Positions 7,013 through 10,649 of a DNA stretch of 10,649 nt are shown here, piece by piece. The notes under the pieces are model-generated. The model worked only from the letters and a program-made list of their open reading frames with translations. It had not been told where the DNA came from and did not search any database. Each line of letters begins with the position of its first letter. Position 1 is the first letter of the stretch. The stretch covers positions 1-10,649 of the forward strand of contig CAMHDB010000040.1 in NCBI GenBank assembly GCA_946183715.1, in the 5' to 3' direction. A program made the position numbers and the translations under genes. This DNA is from an uncultured Oscillibacter sp. GTDB lineage: Bacteria > Bacillota > Clostridia > Oscillospirales > Oscillospiraceae.

Positions 7013-7034
7013 GGGGCCCCGGATTCGGGGCCCC
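7013..7034 (-). terminator. GC hairpin between rplL and the nitroreductase gene
   Basis: GGGGCCCCG (7013-7021) pairs perfectly with CGGGGCCCC (7026-7034), a 9-bp all-GC stem with a 4-nt loop. In the - direction it is followed by GTACTATG, not a T-run, and then at once by the nitroreductase ribosome site. It may be a partial terminator or an RNA-stabilising or processing structure. Confidence 0.5.
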
Positions 7035-7051
7035 TGTTGCGTCCGGGATGA

Positions 7052-7420
7052 TTATTTCAGCTCGACCTTGCCGCCGACTTCCTCAATCTTCTTCTTGAGT
7101 TCCTCGGCCTCTTCCTTGCCGAGGCCCTCCTTGAGCGTGGACGGGTTGTCCTCGACGGTCTTCTTGGCTTCGGCGAGGCCCTGCCCCGTGATTTCGCGCA
7201 CGACCTTGATGACCTTAATCTTGGAGCTGGCGTCGAACCCGGTCAGAACCACGTCGAACGAGGTCTTTTCCTCCACGACGGGCGCGGCGGCGGCGGCGGG
7301 GGCGGCCATAGCGGCGGCGGATACGCCGAACTCCTCTTCCAGCGCGTGGACGAGTTCGCTCAGTTCCAGAACCTTCAACTCCTTGATTTCGTTCAGCAGA
7401 GCGGTGACTTTTTCAGACAT
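7052..7420 (-). CDS. rplL: 50S ribosomal protein L7/L12
   Basis: This 122-residue acidic stalk protein is present as dimers on L10 and recruits translation GTPases to the ribosome. The N-terminal dimerisation domain (about 1-34, EIKELKVLELSELVHALEEEF) is followed by an Ala/Pro-rich flexible hinge (about 35-48). The C-terminal factor-binding domain contains the conserved FDVVLTGFDASSKIKVIKVV (55-74) and GLAEAKKTVEDNP (80-92), ending GGKVELK. Length and domains are normal. AGGAGG (7434-7429) sits 8 nt before the ATG. rplJ ends 26 nt upstream, so both are read from the same strong promoter. Confidence 0.98.
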   Translation of the reverse strand: MSEKVTALLNEIKELKVLELSELVHALEEEFGVSAAAMAAPAAAAAPVVEEKTSFDVVLTGFDASSKIKVIKVVREITGQGLAEAKKTVEDNPSTLKEGLGKEEAEELKKKIEEVGGKVELK

Positions 7421-7446
7421 GGGAATTTCCTCCTGTTACTATGTGA

Positions 7447-7965
7447 TTATTCGGCGGCGGGGGCGGGAGCCTCCATTTTTTCGGCAATCTGTTTGAGCAC
7501 GACGGCCAGACCCGTAATAGGGGCGAGCATGGTACCGAGAACCTGCGCCTGCAACATGGGCAGAGGCGGGATAGCCGCAAGGGCGTTGATGGTGTCGAGG
7601 TCGACGGCCTTGCCGTCCATGAAGCCGCCCTTGATTTCAAACTTGTCGTTGAGCTTCTTGGCGTAGTCGGCCATGATGCGCGCGGGGGCTACGGGGTCGT
7701 CGGCGCTGAGGGCCAGAGAGGTCGTACCGTTGAGGTGGGAGTCGAGGTCGTTCAGGCCGGTGTTGTCGAACGCGAACCGCAGGAGCGTATTCTTGACGAC
7801 GGCGTAATCGACCTCGTTCTCGCGGCACTCCTTGCGGAGCGCGGTATCCTCCGCGACGGTAATGCCTCTGTAGTCCACGATGACGCCGGCGGCGGCGTTG
7901 CGGATTTTCTCGGTCAACTGCTCCACGACCGCCTTTTTCTCCGCGAGGACTTTTGCGTTGGGCAT
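7447..7965 (-). CDS. rplJ: 50S ribosomal protein L10
   Basis: This 172-residue base of the ribosomal stalk binds 23S rRNA with its N-terminal domain and L7/L12 dimers with its C-terminal helix. Visible landmarks are the start MPNAKVLAEKKAVVEQL, GVIVDYRGITVAEDTALRKE (27-46), VVKNTLLRFAF (56-66) and the C-terminal helix ending in QIAEKMEAPAPAAE. The open frame continues 81 nt upstream, but ATG 7965 with GGAGGTGA 8 nt before it is the right start and gives the usual length. Upstream is a long leader with an L10-binding structure, indicating feedback control by L10-L12. It is normally near rplKA and rpoBC. Here it starts the unit and is divergent from rimP. Confidence 0.98.
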   Translation of the reverse strand: MPNAKVLAEKKAVVEQLTEKIRNAAAGVIVDYRGITVAEDTALRKECRENEVDYAVVKNTLLRFAFDNTGLNDLDSHLNGTTSLALSADDPVAPARIMADYAKKLNDKFEIKGGFMDGKAVDLDTINALAAIPPLPMLQAQVLGTMLAPITGLAVVLKQIAEKMEAPAPAAE

Positions 7966-7973
7966 TCTTGATT

Positions 7974-7981
7974 TCACCTCC
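7974..7981 (-). promoter_or_regulatory. rplJ ribosome binding site
   Basis: On the - strand GGAGGTGA ends 8 nt before ATG 7965. It settles the start against the upstream in-frame codons of the long open frame and is among the strongest sites in the window. Confidence 0.85.
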
Positions 7982-8013
7982 AGATTCAATCCACGTTCGC
8001 GGACAGACGGAAA

Positions 8014-8042
8014 GCGCCCCGGGCGCAAAGACGCCGGGACGC
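8014..8042 (-). terminator. Attenuator-like hairpin in the rplJ leader
   Basis: In the - strand RNA, GCGTCCCGG-CG (8042-8032) pairs with CGGGCCCCGCG-type sequence (8025-8014), including one G-U pair and one bulged base, around a loop containing TCTTT. The stem is followed by TTTCCGTC, a short T-run. It lies between the L10-binding element and rplJ, as a premature terminator would in Firmicute L10 leaders. The weak T-run keeps confidence low. Confidence 0.4.
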
Positions 8043-8057
8043 GCAATCACACATTGC

Positions 8058-8104
8058 ACAGCCTTCCTCGGCGGGGCTTACGGGTCAACCTGCCTGCTGT
8101 CTTT
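8058..8104 (-). ncRNA. L10 leader element (autoregulatory r-protein leader)
   Basis: The - strand RNA contains AAAGACAGCAGGCAGG (8104-8089), then GTAAGCCCCGCCGAGGAAGG and GCTGT (8062-8058). ACAGC (8100-8096) pairs with GCTGT to close the element. The AGACAGCAGG and CCGAGG landmarks match the Firmicute L10 leader I know from B. subtilis, where the L10-L12 complex binds its own mRNA. Position, just after the promoter of an rplJ-rplL unit, agrees. The total leader is about 147 nt. Confidence 0.85.
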
Positions 8105-8118
8105 GGAACGTGAGGCGT

Positions 8119-8147
8119 ATTATATACCGCCTCCGGGGGCTTGTCAA
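8119..8147 (-). promoter_or_regulatory. Consensus sigma-A promoter for rplJ-rplL
   Basis: Read on the - strand, TTGACA (8147-8142) and TATAAT (8124-8119) both match consensus 6 of 6, with the ideal 17-nt spacer. Transcription should start near 8112. This is the strongest promoter in the window, in line with ribosomal protein demand. Confidence 0.93.
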
Positions 8148-8160
8148 GCGGTTCGCGCAC

Positions 8161-8189
8161 AGCTTTTTCAAAAAAGGCGAAAAAAGCTA
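8161..8189. promoter_or_regulatory. A/T-rich UP-element-like tracts between the divergent rplJ and rimP promoters
   Basis: In otherwise GC-rich DNA, AGCTTTTT (8161-8168), a run of six A (8170-8175) and another of six A (8180-8185) lie directly upstream of the rimP -35 at 8190. The same tracts begin 14 nt upstream of the rplJ -35. AGCTTTTT and AAAAAGCT (8181-8188) are inverted copies. Position fits alpha-subunit UP elements. Confidence 0.5.
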
Positions 8190-8218
8190 TTGCAAAGCCA
8201 TCGCGGGTGTGGTATACT
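8190..8218 (+). promoter_or_regulatory. Sigma-A promoter of the rimP-nusA operon
   Basis: TTGCAA (8190-8195) and TATACT (8213-8218) are 17 nt apart, with TGG in front of the -10 (extended form). Transcription should start near 8225, giving a leader of about 79 nt before rimP. Confidence 0.85.
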
Positions 8219-8245
8219 GTCGCTTGACAGTAAACGGAATGGATG

Positions 8246-8274
8246 GAGTGGACCGCGGGTCCGCTCTTTTATTT
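8246..8274 (+). terminator. Intrinsic terminator in the rimP-nusA leader (probable attenuator)
   Basis: GAGTGGACC (8246-8254) pairs with GGTCCGCTC (8258-8266), nine pairs including one T-G, around a GCG loop, followed at once by TTTTATTT. It lies downstream of the operon promoter and 30 nt before the rimP start, so it must be bypassed for the operon to be expressed. In B. subtilis the same operon is controlled by a NusA-dependent leader terminator (from memory), and this fits that scheme. Confidence 0.8.
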
Positions 8275-8303
8275 CGCGTTTACACGGGCACGGAGGGGAT
8301 GCC

Positions 8304-8765
8304 ATGAAGAAAATCACCGAATTAACAGCGGAACTCGCCGCCCCGCTGGTTGCGCAACGGGGCTGTACGCTCTGGGATGTGGAGTACGTCCGGGAGGCCG
8401 GGACGTGGTATTTGCGCGTCCTGCTCGACAAGGAGGGCGGCGTCGACATCCTCGACTGTGAGGCCGTTTCGCGCGCGCTGTCCGACAGGCTCGACGAACT
8501 CGACCCCATCGAGGGCAGTTACACGCTGGAAGTCGGCTCGGCGGGGGCCGAACGCGCCCTGAAACGCCCCGAGGATTTCGCGCGCTTTCTGGGCAGTCCG
8601 GTACTCGTCAAGCTCTACCGCGCATTCGAGGGCCGCAAGGAATTTCCGGGCGTCCTGAGCGCCTACGACCCCGCCACGGGCGAAGTCACCGTAGACGTGA
8701 AGGGCCGCGCCTACACGTTCGGGAAGAGGGAAACCGCGCTGGTTCGCCTGCGCGTGGAGTGGTGA
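8304..8765 (+). CDS. rimP: Ribosome maturation factor RimP
   Basis: This 153-residue cytoplasmic factor is needed for 30S subunit maturation. The N-terminal domain has the typical CTLWDVEYVREAGTWYLRVLLD (21-42) and DCEAVSRALSDRLDE (51-65). The linker LEVGSAGAERALKRPEDFARFLG (75-97) corresponds to the family's LEVSSPGxxRPLK segment, here with SAG in place of SPG. An SH3-like C-terminal domain follows. GGAGG (8292-8296) is 7 nt before the ATG. The frame is open upstream to 7953, but that stretch covers the promoter and is not coding. It opens the classic rimP-nusA-rnpM-ylxQ operon. The length is normal. Confidence 0.95.
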   Translation: MKKITELTAELAAPLVAQRGCTLWDVEYVREAGTWYLRVLLDKEGGVDILDCEAVSRALSDRLDELDPIEGSYTLEVGSAGAERALKRPEDFARFLGSPVLVKLYRAFEGRKEFPGVLSAYDPATGEVTVDVKGRAYTFGKRETALVRLRVEW

Positions 8766-8844
8766 GCGCGGAAAGCGCCTTGCGGGGAGACAGAAACCTG
8801 TCAAGCACGGGGCAGCGGCGCGAAAAGCGAAAGTATCATTGTAT

Positions 8845-8850
8845 AAGGAG
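8845..8850 (+). promoter_or_regulatory. Ribosome binding site deciding the nusA start
   Basis: AAGGAG lies 8 nt before ATG 8859. The alternative ATG at 8907, where most NusA proteins would begin, has no comparable site. The 93-nt spacer after rimP (8766-8858) holds only this site and a small GCGC/GCGC hairpin at 8766-8778; I see no promoter in it. Confidence 0.7.
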
Positions 8851-8858
8851 AATCGTCC

Positions 8859-10259
8859 ATGAAAGGCAAAGGCACGAAGGCAAGAAAGCAGAGAGAACCC
8901 GCCGGAATGAACCCGTCGGAGATTTTCAACGCGCTGACGCTCTTGGAGAAGGAGCGCGGGATTCCCAAGGCGTTCATGCTGGAAAAAATCAATCAGGCCA
9001 TTGTCGCCGCCTACAAGAAAGACCACCCCGACACCGAAAACGTCGAAGTCGAGGCCGACGAGCAGTCCCAGACTTTGCGGATGTTCGTCAAAAAGAACGT
9101 CGTCGACGAGGAGGACTACGTAGACCCCTTCAACGAAATTCCGCTGGAAGAGGCCAAACGCCTCTCGGCGCGCTACGAAATCGGCGACACGGTCAATATC
9201 CCCGTGGACAACCTCGAGTTTGGCCGCATTGCCGCCGGGAACGGCAAACAGGTCATCATACAGGGCCTCCGGGAGGCCGAGCGCGGCATGGCGTTCGAGG
9301 AGTTCAATTCCAAACAGCACGAGATTCTCACCGGGACGGTGACGCGAATCGACCCGCGCAACCAGAACGTCACGCTGCATATCGGCACGGGTTCCGAGGC
9401 CACCGACGCCGTACTGACCGCCGGGGAACAGATTCCCGGCGAGGAACTCACCGAGGGCATGATGGTCAAAGTCTACGTCGTGAACGTCAGCCGGGCCACG
9501 CGCGGGCCGCAGATTCTGATTTCCCGCACACATCCCGGACTGGTCCGGCGCCTCTTTGAACTGGAAGTACCGGAGATTTACGACGGCACGGTTGAGGTCA
9601 AGTCGATATCGCGGGAGGCCGGGAGCCGGACGAAAATCGCGGTGGCGTCGACCGACGAACAGGTCGACCCAATCGGGGCGTGCGTGGGGCCGCGCGGACA
9701 GCGCGTGAGCCACGTCACGGAGGAGTTGCACGGCGAGAAAATCGACATCATCAAGTATTACGACGACCCGGCGCAATTCATCGCGGCGGCGCTGGCCCCG
9801 GCGGAAGTCGACAGCGTGACGCTGGCCCCCGAAGGCAAGGCCTGTAGGGTACGGGTACCCGACCACCAGTTATCGCTTGCAATCGGGCGCGAGGGGCAGA
9901 ACGCGCGTCTGGCGGCGCGCCTAACGGGCTACAAAATCGACATCAAGCCGCGCAGTTTCGAGGAAGCGGCGGAGAATCCGGACAAACCGGAAAACGCCGA
10001 CGAAACCGCCCCGGAGAGCGCGGAAGTCGCGGGGAACACGGAAGCGGCGGAAGTTACAGAAAATCCGGACGCGCCGGAAGTCTCCGAACCGGAGACGGCG
10101 GAGAGCGCGGAAGTGACGGAAGTCGCGGAGAACACGGAAGCGGCGGAAGTTACAGAAAATCCGGACGCGCCGGAAGTACCGGACACAGAGACGGCAGGGA
10201 ATCCGGACGAAGCGGAGACCCCGGAGCGTACAGGCAAACCGGAGGACGGCGGAATCTAA
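8859..10259 (+). CDS. nusA: Transcription termination/antitermination factor NusA, with extended acidic C-terminal tail
   Basis: This 466-residue protein binds RNA polymerase and nascent RNA and modulates pausing and termination. A basic 16-residue leader (MKGKGTKARKQREPAG) precedes the usual start MNPSEIFNALTLLEKERGI. The polymerase-binding N-terminal domain runs to about 140. The S1 domain is at about 153-225 (HEILTGTVTRIDPRNQNVTL). KH1 carries GPRG (277-280) in PIGACVGPRGQRV, and KH2 carries GREG (343-346) in LAIGREGQNARLAARLTGYKIDI. The conserved core ends near 365. A roughly 100-residue tail of Glu, Pro, Ala, Thr and Asn follows, with 32-residue repeats. Most Firmicute NusA proteins stop soon after KH2, so the tail is an addition. 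Second gene of the operon; probably autoregulates through the leader terminator at 8246-8274. Confidence 0.95.
   Translation: MKGKGTKARKQREPAGMNPSEIFNALTLLEKERGIPKAFMLEKINQAIVAAYKKDHPDTENVEVEADEQSQTLRMFVKKNVVDEEDYVDPFNEIPLEEAKRLSARYEIGDTVNIPVDNLEFGRIAAGNGKQVIIQGLREAERGMAFEEFNSKQHEILTGTVTRIDPRNQNVTLHIGTGSEATDAVLTAGEQIPGEELTEGMMVKVYVVNVSRATRGPQILISRTHPGLVRRLFELEVPEIYDGTVEVKSISREAGSRTKIAVASTDEQVDPIGACVGPRGQRVSHVTEELHGEKIDIIKYYDDPAQFIAAALAPAEVDSVTLAPEGKACRVRVPDHQLSLAIGREGQNARLAARLTGYKIDIKPRSFEEAAENPDKPENADETAPESAEVAGNTEAAEVTENPDAPEVSEPETAESAEVTEVAENTEAAEVTENPDAPEVPDTETAGNPDEAETPERTGKPEDGGI
10021..10177 (+). repeat. Direct repeat, 61 bp, in the nusA tail
   Basis: Bases 10021-10081 and 10117-10177 differ at one position (10033 G versus 10129 A). 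The offset is 96 bp, or 32 codons, so recombination between copies keeps the frame. Both encode the peptide NTEAAEVTENPDAPEV (residues 393-408 and 425-440). Shorter degenerate copies of the same vocabulary surround them. Confidence 0.85.
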
Positions 10260-10277
10260 TCGGAAAGGGTGCGCGCT

Positions 10278-10571
10278 ATGCCGAAAGTGAAACGGATACC
10301 GCAGAGGCAGTGCGTAGGCTGTCGCGAAATGCGGGATAAGAAGTCGCTGTTGCGGGTGGTGAAGTCGCCGGAGGGCGAAGTCAGTCTCGATTTCAAGGGC
10401 AAGAAGCCGGGGCGGGGCGCGTACGTGTGCCCGAACCCGGACTGCCTGAAGCGGGCGCGCAAGACACGCGCCCTCGAACGGGCGTTATCCGTCGCGATTC
10501 CGGCGGAGGTCTACGACGCTATGGAGGCGGAACTGTCCGGGGCGAAAGGGGGCACCGATGGAACCTCATGA
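10278..10571 (+). CDS. rnpM: RNA-binding protein RnpM (YlxR family)
   Basis: This 97-residue small basic protein is of the YlxR family, recently named RnpM for modulation of RNase P activity in B. subtilis (from memory). The signature RQCVGCREMRDKKSLLRVV (13-31 in the ORF from this ATG, approximately) is followed by GKKPGRGAYVCPNPDCLKRARK and RALERAL. The paired Cys residues (CVGC and CPNPDC) are typical of many members. ATG 10278 has AAAGGG-type ribosome site 8 nt upstream; an in-frame GTG at 10269 overlaps that site and is rejected. It starts 18 nt after the nusA stop and overlaps the next gene by 14 nt, so translation is coupled in the operon. Confidence 0.93.
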   Translation: MPKVKRIPQRQCVGCREMRDKKSLLRVVKSPEGEVSLDFKGKKPGRGAYVCPNPDCLKRARKTRALERALSVAIPAEVYDAMEAELSGAKGGTDGTS

Positions 10572-10649
10572 AAGCTATACGCGCCTGTTAGGGCTTGCGC
10601 TCCGGGGCGGGAACCTCGTCAGCGGGAGCGACGCCGTACAGGGTGCCGT
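10558..10649 (+). CDS. ylxQ: Ribosomal L7Ae-family protein YlxQ, N-terminal part (3' end outside window)
   Basis: Thirty residues are visible: the start MEPHESYTRLLGLALRGGNL continues VSGSDAVQGA. The LLGLALRGGNLVSG pattern matches the N-terminus of L7Ae-type kink-turn-binding proteins such as YlxQ, which lies between rnpM (ylxR) and infB in Firmicutes. The ATG is inside the end of rnpM (14-bp overlap) with AAAGGGGG ending 5 nt before it. Too little is visible to judge the RNA-binding loop. The call rests on this short match plus gene order. Confidence 0.85.
   Translation, partial: MEPHESYTRLLGLALRGGNLVSGSDAVQGA

Noticed and set aside
8224..8252. TTGACA at 8224-8229 as a second rimP promoter
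   Set aside because: At 17 nt spacing the would-be -10 is AGTGGA, inside the terminator stem, so there is no usable -10.
8246..8266. T-box-like sequence TGGACCGCGGG in the rimP leader
   Set aside because: The T-box core is TGGNACCGCG, and here one base is missing between TGG and ACC. Only about 20 nt separate it from the predicted transcription start, so there is no room for the specifier stem, and the gene is not amino-acid related.
8819..8847. TATAAG at 8842-8847 as a separate nusA promoter
   Set aside because: The matching -35 position reads CGCGAA, and the -10 overlaps the ribosome binding site. nusA is best read from the rimP promoter.
8322..9866. 514-codon open frame on the - strand across rimP and nusA
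   Set aside because: It is antisense to two well-recognised genes. In GC-rich DNA the opposite strand often stays open, and its translation shows no family I recognise.

Overview
The window is GC-rich, gene-dense bacterial DNA that I read as coming from an endospore-forming Firmicute, most likely a high-GC member of the Clostridia. The evidence is an adjacent dpaA-dpaB pair (dipicolinate synthase, made for the spore core), a ClpC-type Clp ATPase with a UVR-like middle region, Firmicute-style AGGAGG ribosome binding sites, a Firmicute-type L10 leader RNA, and the gene order rimP-nusA-rnpM-ylxQ. No mobile element, CRISPR array, tRNA or rRNA was seen.

Layout, left to right. (1) 1-1351, the 3' part of clpC on +, followed by a strong GC hairpin without a U-run. 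(2) 1453-2834, dpaA and dpaB on +, tightly coupled: the dpaB ribosome binding site overlaps the dpaA stop. (3) 2841-2867, a terminator shared with the converging two-component operon. (4) 4969-2886 on -, an OmpR-type response regulator followed by its sensor kinase, overlapping by GTGA and read from a TTGCCT-N17-TATAAT promoter. (5) 5118-6383 on +, a 421-residue acidic protein of unknown function with its own extended -10 promoter, divergent from the two-component operon. (6) 6436-6471, a second two-way terminator. (7) 8147-6476 on -, a consensus TTGACA-N17-TATAAT promoter, an L10 leader RNA, rplJ, rplL, a GC hairpin and a small nitroreductase. (8) From 8190 on +, the rimP-nusA-rnpM-ylxQ operon, which runs off the right edge and normally continues into infB. 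Its leader carries a textbook terminator hairpin upstream of rimP.

How the parts relate. The right half is translation and transcription machinery. The ribosomal stalk genes rplJ-rplL and the nusA operon start back to back from strong promoters separated by A/T-rich tracts, and both leaders carry likely feedback structures (L10 binding in one, an attenuator in the other). The left half joins protein quality control (ClpC), spore dipicolinate synthesis and a two-component system of unknown signal.

Most of the window is ordinary core genome, and I do not see a clear new multi-gene system. The points most worth a second look are the rimP-nusA leader terminator, the placement of rplJL away from its usual neighbours with its L10 leader intact, the repeat-bearing acidic tail of NusA, and the uncharacterised acidic protein facing the two-component operon.
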